NCBI GenBank assembly: GCA_016715905.1
Contig: JADJXI010000007.1
Location: forward strand, 186,001-250,000
DNA: 64,000 bases
From: Sphingobacteriaceae bacterium
GTDB lineage: Bacteria; Bacteroidota; Bacteroidia; B-17B0; Aurantibacillaceae
Direction of reading: 5' to 3'
The notes under the pieces: generated by a model
What the model saw: the letters and a program-made list of their open reading frames with translations, nothing else
What the model was told of the DNA's origin: nothing
Database searches by the model: none
Position numbers and translations under genes: made by a program
In this document: piece after piece, positions 27,593 to 35,859 of the stretch
How positions within the stretch are numbered: position 1 is the first letter of the stretch
Layout of the letters: each line of letters opens with the position of its first letter

Positions 27593-28254
27593 TGGATTTT
27601 AGAAAAAGAAAAGATTTAGTATTCATTATACTGGCTGGTTTTTTTATTACTAATGCCATTGTAGCGGAATTGATTGGCGGAAAACTGGTTCAGTTTTTTG
27701 GATTATTTACACAAAGTATTGGTATTATTTTATGGCCTGTTGTTTTCATCTTAACAGATCTTATTAATGAACATTATGGCAAAGTCGGAGTTCGCCGACT
27801 TACGTATATAACAGTAGGATTAATAATTTACATGTTTGTTTTAGTTTCTATTTCCATTGAGCTTCCGGCTGTTGGATTTAGTCCGGTTGGTGATACCCAT
27901 TTTAGAATCGTATTTGGCCAAAGTCAATGGATAATGATTGGAAGCGTATTGGCATTTCTTACTTCTCAATTGGTAGATGTATATATATTTTGGTTGTTTA
28001 GAAAGAAAACCGGTAATAAAATGATTTGGCTTAGAGCAACCGGTAGTACAATGGTAAGTCAGTTGGTAGATACTTTTATTGTACAATATGTTGCATTTGT
28101 ATTACCCGGCAAATGGGCTTTTGATGAATTTATGGTGAATGCCGGTTGGGGTTATTCGTTCAAATTAATTTTAGCAATTGCATTAATTCCTTTAATTTAT
28201 TTAGGCCATTATTTAATTCGGAAATTTTTGGAAGGACAAAAAGAAAAAAATTAA
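27592..28254 (+). CDS. yhhQ: Queuosine precursor transporter (YhhQ/QPTR family)
   Basis: 220 aa with about six transmembrane helices. Diagnostic features: 'VVFILTDLINEHYGKVGVRR' early on, 'LTSQLVDVYIFWLFRK' and the late 'VSQLVDTFIVQYVAF' with Asp in the membrane. The family imports queuosine precursors (preQ0/preQ1 in E. coli) for tRNA modification. It is translationally coupled to crcB by the TAATG overlap. Its 3' end overlaps the convergent 129-aa gene by 4 nt. Confidence 0.9.
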   Translation: MDFRKRKDLVFIILAGFFITNAIVAELIGGKLVQFFGLFTQSIGIILWPVVFILTDLINEHYGKVGVRRLTYITVGLIIYMFVLVSISIELPAVGFSPVGDTHFRIVFGQSQWIMIGSVLAFLTSQLVDVYIFWLFRKKTGNKMIWLRATGSTMVSQLVDTFIVQYVAFVLPGKWAFDEFMVNAGWGYSFKLILAIALIPLIYLGHYLIRKFLEGQKEKN

Positions 28255-28640
28255 AGCTGTTTTCTCAGCCACTCAATCGCTTTTTCTCGTTCAGAAAATA
28301 CGGCTGTTTTCATAACCGGCTTGTTGATTGATAAATAAAAATTACCCATAATTTTTTGTCCCATTGATGTTACTAATAAAGCTTTTGCTTTGGTAGACAT
28401 TAAATATTCCGATGACGAAACAGCCTCTCGAGCATCTTTTGTTATATCCGCTAAGTATCCCGCTTGAAGTAATACCACATATTTTTCGCCATTTGCCAAC
28501 TCCAAATTAGCCTTTTTAAGTTCCCAGGCTTTTTTTGCATCAAAATGGACACCTTCTTTAATGAAGTTTTCTAATATACCTTCCTCTAAAACATTTGTTT
28601 TAAAAAATTCGGTTTCTATTTCTTTATGAATAAATGGCAT
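28251..28640 (-). CDS. Uncharacterised protein, probable SpoIIAA/STAS-like fold
   Basis: 129 aa from the ATG at 28640; the longer form would use a TTG at 28652 within a palindrome. Alternating strands and helices ('LELANGEKYVVLLQAG', 'TKDAREAVSSSEYLMSTKAK', 'ALLVTSMGQKIMGNFYL', 'VFSEREKAIEWLRKQL') resemble a group of Bacteroidota proteins with a SpoIIAA/STAS-like domain (DUF7793-type). I am not certain of this assignment. No signal peptide, so cytoplasmic. Monocistronic; convergent with yhhQ (4-nt overlap). Confidence 0.7.
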   Translation of the reverse strand: MPFIHKEIETEFFKTNVLEEGILENFIKEGVHFDAKKAWELKKANLELANGEKYVVLLQAGYLADITKDAREAVSSSEYLMSTKAKALLVTSMGQKIMGNFYLSINKPVMKTAVFSEREKAIEWLRKQL

Positions 28641-28650
28641 TTTAAAATGC
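28637..28650. promoter_or_regulatory. Perfect 14-nt palindrome at the start of the 129-aa gene
   Basis: GCATTTTAAAATGC is a perfect inverted repeat without spacer, overlapping the start codon. It could be an operator for a dimeric regulator or simply chance in AT-rich DNA with two CAT/ATG triplets. Confidence 0.3.
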
Positions 28651-28733
28651 AAAGTGAAAATAAATTTACAACTCAGCCTTCTAAAATAAAAATTCTAAAA
28701 GCATTTTAACATTAAAAAAGTATTATTTGTCTG

Positions 28734-28760
28734 TAAAAAAAGTGTTTTTATCGCTTTTTT
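28734..28760 (-). terminator. Possible terminator overlapping the helicase stop
   Basis: An A-rich arm and T-rich arm (AAAAAAAGYG type, with one G-T wobble) form a weak stem spanning the helicase stop codon, ending in seven T on the minus strand. The stem has few GC pairs, so this is tentative. Confidence 0.3.
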
Positions 28761-29986
28761 TTATGAAATGGCTTACTAAATGATTTACCTCCGGATTTAG
28801 ATTTATTATTATGGCTATTCATTTTGTTTTTGTAAGCTTCCGGATCATATTTGGGTCCTTCTCCCAATTGTGTTGGTAAAGTTGGTTTTTCTACGTCAAC
28901 ACCCATTAAACTTTCAATTTGAAAGAATTTTAATTGATCGCGTTGATTCACAAACGTTATTGCAACTCCGGGTTTTGAAGCGCGAGCAGTTCTTCCGATT
29001 CGATGGATATAATCTTCAGGGTCAGGTGGCGCATCGTAATTAATAACCAAACTAATATCTTCCACATCAATACCGCGCGATAGAATATCTGTTCCAATTA
29101 GTATTCTCAATTTTTTGGATTTAAATTCACGCATTATTTCTTCCCGTTCTGCTTGCTCCAAGTCTGAATGAAATGCCCTAACCCCTCCGGGTAAACCTCT
29201 CAACTTTTTATCAAGCAATTTCACATTGTCTTTTGTTGAAGAAAATATTATTACACTAGTATAATCTGGATTACTGAGAATTTCCTTTAGCAAATCATCT
29301 TTTTGATTGTCATAAACCACATAAGCCAACTGAACTATTCTTTCTGCCGGTTTACTAATAGCAATATTAATTTGAACAGGGTTGTTAGAAATTTCACCGG
29401 CTAATTTTCTTATTTTCGGAGGCATGGTTGCCGAAAACATAATGGTTTGACGGTTTTTAGGAAGGTAATTGATAATTGTTTTTAAATCATCAATAAATCC
29501 CATATCCATCATCCGATCGGCCTCGTCTAAAACTAAATGCTGTAAATTACTGAAATCTATTTTTCCAGACTGTAACAAAGCAATCAAACGACCGGGAGTT
29601 GCGCAAATAATATCAGCTCCTTCTTCCAGCGCATGTCTTTGTTTTTCCCAGGTTATTCCATCGTTACCTCCGTAAATGGCAATACTACCTACTCCACAAA
29701 AATAGCCTAAACCATCAATCTGTTGATCGATTTGTAAAACTAATTCGCGCGTTGGTGCAATAATCAAAGCATTTAAATGCCGATGTTTCGCCAAAATTAT
29801 TTGATTAATAATGGGCAATAAATACGCTGCTGTTTTTCCTGTGCCGGTTTGTGCACAGCCAATAATGTCTTTCCGCTCGAGTATAATGGGTATAGCTTGT
29901 TGTTGAATGGGCGTTGCTTGCTTATAACCCATGCTGTATAAACCTTCTAATAGGTTTGCTTCCAGCTTAAAATCATCAAAATTCAA
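28748..29986 (-). CDS. DEAD-box RNA helicase (RhlE-like)
   Basis: 412 aa. All helicase motifs are visible: Q motif 'GYKQATPIQQQAIP', Walker A 'AQTGTGKTAAY', 'PTRELVLQ', 'ATPGR', 'VLDEADRMMDMGF', 'SATMP', 'RILIGTDILSRGID' and 'HRIGRTARA'. The C-terminal ~45 residues are low-complexity, basic and Ser/Lys/Asn-rich, as in RhlE-type helicases of ribosome assembly and cold response. Start is a TTG at 29986; the next Met (residue 19) would remove the Phe upstream of the Q motif, so I keep the TTG. Confidence 0.92.
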   Translation of the reverse strand: MNFDDFKLEANLLEGLYSMGYKQATPIQQQAIPIILERKDIIGCAQTGTGKTAAYLLPIINQIILAKHRHLNALIIAPTRELVLQIDQQIDGLGYFCGVGSIAIYGGNDGITWEKQRHALEEGADIICATPGRLIALLQSGKIDFSNLQHLVLDEADRMMDMGFIDDLKTIINYLPKNRQTIMFSATMPPKIRKLAGEISNNPVQINIAISKPAERIVQLAYVVYDNQKDDLLKEILSNPDYTSVIIFSSTKDNVKLLDKKLRGLPGGVRAFHSDLEQAEREEIMREFKSKKLRILIGTDILSRGIDVEDISLVINYDAPPDPEDYIHRIGRTARASKPGVAITFVNQRDQLKFFQIESLMGVDVEKPTLPTQLGEGPKYDPEAYKNKMNSHNNKSKSGGKSFSKPFHKKKR

Positions 29987-30032
29987 TGTATAGTAGTATC
30001 AATTTAATTACAAAGTTAATTTTTATTTTAAC

Positions 30033-31085
30033 TTAAGAGGTTTCATTCACATAATATAACTTATAAAACTTCAATCCATTTTCTTCATCATACCCCCGCT
30101 CCACATAATCATGTCGACCATGAATATAAATATGAAAATTCTTATCTAGTTTAACCACGCTTTTCATATACTTTTGATTTTTTTTAACCGCAGTAGGCGA
30201 AACTTCAAATTCTTCAATATCGGTTAAATCAAATCGGTTATTAAAATCTTTTTTATAATCTCTAAAAGCTGAAATTAATTCCGGTTGCTCCAACACTTCC
30301 TTCTCAAAATCTTTCATTTTAAACTGATCCCTTTCTTTAAAATATCCTGTTGCTTTATTCAACATCATCATTTGATCTTGTTTAGCCACATTGTTTGATT
30401 CAACTAATATTTCCTCGCAAAATCCACGCGAAGCTTCCATAAAATTCATGGTGTGGAAATAAGCATTAGCTTTTAGTTCTGCATTTAAAAAGTCTAATTC
30501 CCAATACATAGCAATTTCGGCATTTCGGTTATTGGTATCAATAACACTCATTTTGTATCCTTTTTTGCTATCCAAATTATAAACTAAACAACCTTTGTCC
30601 AACTTATTAATATCTATTCCGTTTTCGCATGCAATATCAACATTCCCGTTTTGTTCAAATACTTTTAAAAAGGTTTCTTTATTTTCTGATTTAAAAAAAC
30701 CAACTGCGTCACATAGCTCTGCATCTACCAGCACATCTTTAAAATAAGCTACATAAAATTCACCTCCTTTTATTTTAGGATGCGTGCTTTGTTTAAACAA
30801 ATGTTTAGCTGCTTTTTGCGACTGTTTTAAAAATGATTTTGGCGAAGAAAACATTTCTTCACAAACTTCCATTACCGGATTTAAGTTAATATCATGCGTT
30901 TTTTTGAACTGATAATAAATATCTGTTTTAAACGGACCAGTAAAATACCTAAATAGCGTTTCTTTTATAAAATCATCTTTAGCTTCAAATAAATTTTCAC
31001 TTAACACCATTTCCTCACCTAAACCGTTATTACCAACGATATGTACCGCAAAATGGGTGAGCTCAGCCCTTGTAAATTCAATCAT
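30033..31085 (-). CDS. Nucleoid-associated protein (NdpA/YejK family)
   Basis: 350 aa, the usual length for the 37-kDa nucleoid-associated family (pfam NA37). Recognisable features are the N-terminal 'AHFAVHIVGNNG'-like strand, 'LFRYFTGPF', 'HPKIKGGEFYVAYFKDV', 'FFKSENKETFL', 'GCLVYNL' and the helical C-terminal region with 'VLEQPELISAFRDYKKDF'. The family binds nucleoid DNA; its detailed role is not established. Single gene, divergent from the tail-specific protease. Confidence 0.85.
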   Translation of the reverse strand: MIEFTRAELTHFAVHIVGNNGLGEEMVLSENLFEAKDDFIKETLFRYFTGPFKTDIYYQFKKTHDINLNPVMEVCEEMFSSPKSFLKQSQKAAKHLFKQSTHPKIKGGEFYVAYFKDVLVDAELCDAVGFFKSENKETFLKVFEQNGNVDIACENGIDINKLDKGCLVYNLDSKKGYKMSVIDTNNRNAEIAMYWELDFLNAELKANAYFHTMNFMEASRGFCEEILVESNNVAKQDQMMMLNKATGYFKERDQFKMKDFEKEVLEQPELISAFRDYKKDFNNRFDLTDIEEFEVSPTAVKKNQKYMKSVVKLDKNFHIYIHGRHDYVERGYDEENGLKFYKLYYVNETS

Positions 31086-31229
31086 TTTTTATTAACTTAT
31101 TATTTAGGTAAATATAACGATAGGCTTGAAATTTGATTTAACAATATTTAAACATGTTTTTAGTCTTAAACTTAAAAACTCTTGGTTATTAAGTATGATT
31201 ATTGCGTTATAGAATTTAAATTTGTATAT

Positions 31230-33323
31230 ATGATTAAGTTCCTCAAAAAAATAAAATACAAGTCGTTTTTAGTATTACTGACTTTATCCATAAGCTCTTT
31301 TACTGTTCTACGATATGCTCTTGATAAAAACGATATCATTTTTAGCGTTTTGTTGGATGCCTTAGAAACTCACCACTATAGTAGTATTTCTATAGATGAT
31401 GCTTTTAGCGAAAAGGTTTACGATTTATATATGAAAAGCTTAGATCGCGAAAAAAAATTCTTACTGAAATCGGATGTGGATAACTTAAATAAATTTAAAA
31501 AAGAAATTGATGATCAGATTAATAATCAGCGTCAGGATTTTTTTAAATTATCTGTGGAGTTGATTGAAAAAAGAATTAAGGAAAAGGAAAAATGGGCCGA
31601 AGAAATTCTTTCTGCTCCTATGGATTTAAATGTAGATGAAGAATATGAAACGGATTATAAAAAACTTGAATTTTCAGCTACGGAAGCCGATTTAAAAAAT
31701 GAGTGGAGAAAAATGTTAAAGTATCAGATTATTGCCAGAATGGATGATATGCTTGAAAAACAGGAAAAAGCGATAGAGAAAAAAGACACCGCTTATAAAG
31801 TTCGAACCATTGATTCTATTGAAGTGGATGCCCGCCGCAAAACCAAAAAATGGAGTCAGGATTATTTTAAATTTTATAGCAAAATTTCTTCTAAAGATCG
31901 TTTTGCACAATACGCCAATGCCCTAACCGGCGTTTACGATCCGCATACTGAATATTTTGCGCCCCGCGAAAAAAAGAAATTTGATCAGATGATGAGCGGA
32001 CAGTTTGAAGGAATTGGAGCCCGTTTACAAAGTAAAGATGGTGCTTTACGTGTAAGTGAAATAATTGTGGGAAGTCCGAGTTTTAAACAAGGCGAATTAA
32101 AAGCCGGAGATGATATCATTAAAGTTGCACAAGGCGCAGGTGAACCGGTTGATGTAACGACCATGGATATGGATGATGCCATAGAATTGATTAAAGGAAA
32201 AAAAGGCACTGAAGTTCGATTAACCGTTCGTAAAAGTGATAACAGTATTAAAGTGATTCCTATTGTTAGAGATGTGGTTGCTATTGAAGAAACATTTGCA
32301 AAGAGCGCCATACTTGAAAATAAAAACAAATACGGTTATATCTATTTACCTTCTTTCTATACTGATTTCACCCGAAACGGTGCCCGCCATTGCGCGAGAG
32401 ATGTGAAAGATGAAATAGAAAAATTAAAAGCCAACAACATCAAAGGATTAATACTCGATTTACGCGATAACGGCGGAGGTTCATTATCCGAAGTAATTGA
32501 TATGGCCGGATTGTTCTTTTCACTAGGACCTGTAGTACAGGCAAAAAGTAAAAATAATATGGTGACTATTTATCCGGATAGAAATCCCGATATAACCTGG
32601 GAAGGTCCATTGGCCATCATGATTAATCATGGAAGTGCCAGCGCCAGCGAAATTTTAGCGGCTGCCATTCAGGATTATAAACGCGGCGTGATTATTGGAA
32701 CACCAAGTTTTGGTAAAGGAACTGTACAATCTTTTTGGGACTTAGATAATGCCTTATTTTCGCAATTTGATACCATAAAACCGGCGGGACAGGTAAAAAT
32801 TACGCATCAGAAGTTTTATCGTATTAATGGAGGCACTACTCAGTTAAAAGGTGTAGAGCCCGATGTACATTTGCCTGACCCTTATAGTTTAATTGATGTT
32901 GGGGAAAGACAATTGGATAATCCAATGCCTTGGGATGAAATTAATAAAGCCGTATACTCCGAATTTAATACTTTAAATTATCCGTTATTGGTGAAAAATT
33001 CAGCTAGCAGAATTAAAAAAAGTTCACAATTTGCTTTATTGGAACAACAATCCAAAGAAATAAAATTGAAAAAAGACGATAGTAAATACAGTTTAAATAT
33101 TAATAAATTCCGTCAAGAACAAAAGCAATATAGGGCTCAGGCTAAAAAGTATGAGGATTTAAGAAAAGAAATTAAAGGCTTCAATGCTACTTTAACGCAA
33201 GTGGATAAAGATAAATGGGCCGTAGATACAACCCGTTTGGGAAGAGAAAATCGCTGGGCAATAAATTTATCCAAAGATATTTATGTACACGAGAGTACGA
33301 ATGTTTTGAACGATATAAAATAA
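31230..33323 (+). CDS. Carboxy-terminal processing (tail-specific) protease, S41 family
   Basis: 697 aa from the ATG at 31230; the earlier in-frame start at 31182 would precede the signal anchor by 16 residues. N-terminal membrane segment ('SFLVLLTLSISSFTVLRYAL'), a charged helical Prc N-domain, a PDZ domain (about 255-340: 'GIGARLQSKDGALRVSEIIV'), and the S41 catalytic domain with Ser in 'GSASASE' (469-474) and Lys496 in 'SFGKGTVQ'. The C-terminal DUF3340-like helical tail is present. It degrades periplasmic or membrane proteins from the C-terminus. Convergent with the patatin gene, 7 nt apart. Confidence 0.93.
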   Translation: MIKFLKKIKYKSFLVLLTLSISSFTVLRYALDKNDIIFSVLLDALETHHYSSISIDDAFSEKVYDLYMKSLDREKKFLLKSDVDNLNKFKKEIDDQINNQRQDFFKLSVELIEKRIKEKEKWAEEILSAPMDLNVDEEYETDYKKLEFSATEADLKNEWRKMLKYQIIARMDDMLEKQEKAIEKKDTAYKVRTIDSIEVDARRKTKKWSQDYFKFYSKISSKDRFAQYANALTGVYDPHTEYFAPREKKKFDQMMSGQFEGIGARLQSKDGALRVSEIIVGSPSFKQGELKAGDDIIKVAQGAGEPVDVTTMDMDDAIELIKGKKGTEVRLTVRKSDNSIKVIPIVRDVVAIEETFAKSAILENKNKYGYIYLPSFYTDFTRNGARHCARDVKDEIEKLKANNIKGLILDLRDNGGGSLSEVIDMAGLFFSLGPVVQAKSKNNMVTIYPDRNPDITWEGPLAIMINHGSASASEILAAAIQDYKRGVIIGTPSFGKGTVQSFWDLDNALFSQFDTIKPAGQVKITHQKFYRINGGTTQLKGVEPDVHLPDPYSLIDVGERQLDNPMPWDEINKAVYSEFNTLNYPLLVKNSASRIKKSSQFALLEQQSKEIKLKKDDSKYSLNINKFRQEQKQYRAQAKKYEDLRKEIKGFNATLTQVDKDKWAVDTTRLGRENRWAINLSKDIYVHESTNVLNDIK

Positions 33324-33330
33324 TTCAAAG

Positions 33331-34593
33331 CTAAGTTATCGAATCCTTATTTAAGGTATTGTGCATTATCACCGTACCTTTTCTCAATTCTTTATATTGT
33401 GGCCAATTAAATTCTCTTAAAAATTTGGCGGCATCTTTGGCACCGCGCACAAACAAATCAATTTTATCCTGGTCATTAATATTAAAATTCAACCAATTAT
33501 GATGACCAATATTAATTACGCAAATCAGTTTTTTAAAATCCGGATTTTTAAATAAATAATTATAATCGTGAACATGGCGTGCCGAATCAAACATGGCACC
33601 GATGAATGAAAATATTTTATCCGTTTTTTTTGTCTCCGATCTATCTACTCCTAATTTTACGCCAAACGTTGGGCTTTCCGGAATCTTTCGGTGTTCATGA
33701 AAAATATCTATTGGAAAATTAGACATGATTCCTCCATCTACAAATGCCACTTCAGTAGGAATTACCCCTTCAAACCCAGTGTGTTTTTTCCATTTTTCAT
33801 TAGCTATTGTACCCTGCGGAATACTTTTTACACGATAAGGAAAAAAGAAAAATGGTATCGACATGGTTGCTCTTACAAATTCAGCCGGGTTAATATTTTC
33901 AGGCTCACTCCAAAAAAGCTCGGCCATTTCCGGAAAAATAATTTTACTCTCCGTAGTCACATCCGCACTTACAATAACAATGCGCTCATAGGCTTCCGGA
34001 CCATATTTCACCTCCTTATTTATTTTATTATACAAGCCGGTTGGTGGTCCGGTTTTTCTTAAAGTCTGTAAATCTTTCAAACTTACAATACCTTTGCTGT
34101 GTAATAATTGTTTTATCCAACTTTTGAATTCATTACCGGGATTCAAGCCTAAATCATTATTTAAATTATCTATTACCTGAACACCTTTCAAAGCCATTTG
34201 CAATTTTCCGGCATCCTGCAAAACAGCTTCAATAAATTTTTTGGCATCCTTATCGCCATCCACAAAATCGTAAAAATTTTTATTACATATCTGTTCTAAT
34301 ATCCAGCCTGTTTTAGCTTCATGAATTGGGCCTGACGCAGCCATCAACATGGTATTAATTGCTCCTGCCGATGTGCCGCCCAATTGCAGAAAACGAATAT
34401 TCATTTCTTCCAACACATGTACATAACCGGCTAAAGCAATACCCAAAACACCACCACCTTCCATCACTAAATCAACGTACTGATGAATGCCATCCGTGAC
34501 ATCCGAAAATTCTTTTTGATGTATTCCTTCTTGCTTTAAGTTCTGAATAATTTGAACAATTTCGTTGTTGCCTATAAATGCATCTGCTTTCAT
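33331..34593 (-). CDS. Patatin-like phospholipase
   Basis: 420 aa. Patatin lipase features: oxyanion hole 'LVMEGGGVLGIALAGYV', nucleophile elbow 'GGTSAGAIN' and the catalytic-dyad aspartate in 'FVDGGIMSNFP'. No signal peptide and no POTRA/barrel part, so a cytoplasmic or peripheral acyl hydrolase rather than a secreted autotransporter type. Substrate unknown (membrane lipids likely by family). A 51-nt gap separates it from the upstream YegP gene, with which it may be cotranscribed. Confidence 0.9.
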   Translation of the reverse strand: MKADAFIGNNEIVQIIQNLKQEGIHQKEFSDVTDGIHQYVDLVMEGGGVLGIALAGYVHVLEEMNIRFLQLGGTSAGAINTMLMAASGPIHEAKTGWILEQICNKNFYDFVDGDKDAKKFIEAVLQDAGKLQMALKGVQVIDNLNNDLGLNPGNEFKSWIKQLLHSKGIVSLKDLQTLRKTGPPTGLYNKINKEVKYGPEAYERIVIVSADVTTESKIIFPEMAELFWSEPENINPAEFVRATMSIPFFFFPYRVKSIPQGTIANEKWKKHTGFEGVIPTEVAFVDGGIMSNFPIDIFHEHRKIPESPTFGVKLGVDRSETKKTDKIFSFIGAMFDSARHVHDYNYLFKNPDFKKLICVINIGHHNWLNFNINDQDKIDLFVRGAKDAAKFLREFNWPQYKELRKGTVIMHNTLNKDSIT

Positions 34594-34644
34594 CCCTATA
34601 AATTTGATTCATTTAAAATTAATCAATTTAAAAGGAATAAAAAA

Positions 34645-34968
34645 TCACGGTACTTCTGCAAGCGGAGCACAATGCATTACTGCTTCTATACCTTTATCTC
34701 TCGATTGCACGGAAGAATACATTTCGCTAACACCTATTACCTCACCGTTTAAGGCTACTAAATTAAAGTAAGGCTCGCCTGCTTTTGAAACAAGTTCTTT
34801 AAACTGACTTCTGATTGATGCATTATGGCGAACTGATTCAATTCCGTTTTGACAACTTTGTTTGCTTGTGTAAGCTTCACTGGCTAAAATAATTTCTCCG
34901 TTTTCCGCTTTTAAATGAAAATAAAACTGTTCATTTTTACCGGTAATAATTTCAAATTTTGATTTCAT
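34645..34968 (-). CDS. YegP/DUF1508 family protein (two tandem repeats)
   Basis: 107 aa composed of two copies of the ~48-residue DUF1508 unit: 'GKNEQFYFHLKAENGEIILASEAYTSK' and 'KAGEPYFNLVALNGEVIGVSEMYSS', each followed by 'GIESV'/'GIEAV' and a helix. The family is small, often induced under stress; its molecular function is not established. It lies upstream of the patatin gene in the same orientation. Confidence 0.9.
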   Translation of the reverse strand: MKSKFEIITGKNEQFYFHLKAENGEIILASEAYTSKQSCQNGIESVRHNASIRSQFKELVSKAGEPYFNLVALNGEVIGVSEMYSSVQSRDKGIEAVMHCAPLAEVP

Positions 34969-35346
34969 CTTTAATTATTTAGTATATTATTCTAACAAGT
35001 TATATCGGCTTGCGCGGATTTAAATTGACTATTATCATATTTTGCGGGTGTTTATAAACAGAAAAAAGTGAATACTAAAACTAAATGAGTGAGTTTTTAA
35101 GTTTTAAGCATTGTAAACATTTAAAATAAACCGGTTATAAACAAAATGTATATTTTCTTCGTCTGAATTAAGATTAAAATCGACAAACATTGGTTTTTAA
35201 GTAACCAAAACACAAAGCTTTATCTAATGCCTTATACTTTAAGTTACTGAAAATGACTTAATAATGAGTGAAAAATTGGCTACATTTTGAATTAGTTGGT
35301 AATTTTACTTTAGAAAAAAAGAAGCTAATTGTAAAATTTTCAGAAT
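34969..35346. other. Intergenic region between divergent genes
   Basis: 378 nt of very AT-rich sequence between yegP (-) and the 162-aa gene (+). No ORF of interest, tRNA or strong hairpin seen. A TTTG (35286-35289) followed 16 nt later by TACTTTAG (35306-35313) resembles a Bacteroidota promoter for the + strand gene, although the spacing is shorter than the usual 19 nt or so. Confidence 0.5.
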
Positions 35347-35835
35347 ATGAAATCATCTATAATTCCATCCAAGAAAGCATTAATTATCGCATTTTTATTT
35401 TGCGGATTTATAGCTTTATCTCAAACCAGAGAGCAAGCTCGAACATTTGTAAGTAGGAGTCATATTGCTTTAGCAAAAATTGAGAAGGAAATGTATTATT
35501 CAAAAAACACACAATTTGAGTCCCAATTAAAAAAGGCCATTAAATATCAACTTACTGCCGTAAAACTTTATAAAGAGAATAAGTATTCCGACGCCGTAGG
35601 ATATTCTTATAAGTCGAGATCATTAAGTATGGAAATTTGTAAGGACATGAATATTTCTGAAGGCACATGGTATAATTTAAATGATGAAGAAAAGGTTTAT
35701 TGCGATCCGGCTAAATACGTGTCCGGTGATTTTAATTTTAATATTTTAAATGCTGATCAAATTAAATTAATTGATGAATTGGATTTATTAAATCCACAAA
35801 AGTTTCACGAAATTGAATTAGGAAATCTTAAATAA
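35347..35835 (+). CDS. Small secreted helical protein of unknown function
   Basis: 162 aa. Signal peptide to about residue 26 ('ALIIAFLFCGFIALSQ'). The mature part is mostly helical with a TPR-like look ('ALAKIEKEMYYSKNTQFESQ', 'LTAVKLYKENKYSDAVGYSY'), ending in 'LDLLNPQKFHEIELG'. No family recognised. The next T9SS protein gene begins 24 nt downstream, so the two are likely cotranscribed and may work together at the envelope. Confidence 0.75.
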   Translation: MKSSIIPSKKALIIAFLFCGFIALSQTREQARTFVSRSHIALAKIEKEMYYSKNTQFESQLKKAIKYQLTAVKLYKENKYSDAVGYSYKSRSLSMEICKDMNISEGTWYNLNDEEKVYCDPAKYVSGDFNFNILNADQIKLIDELDLLNPQKFHEIELGNLK

Positions 35836-35859
35836 TACGCATTGAATAAAATAAAAAAC

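Noticed and set aside
30033..33323. Phage or defence locus around the nucleoid-associated protein and protease
   Set aside because: Both are housekeeping-type genes with no integrase, phage structural or restriction genes nearby.
34552..34771. Two overlapping small + strand ORFs around 34552-34771
   Set aside because: They lie antisense to the patatin and YegP genes and have no supporting features.
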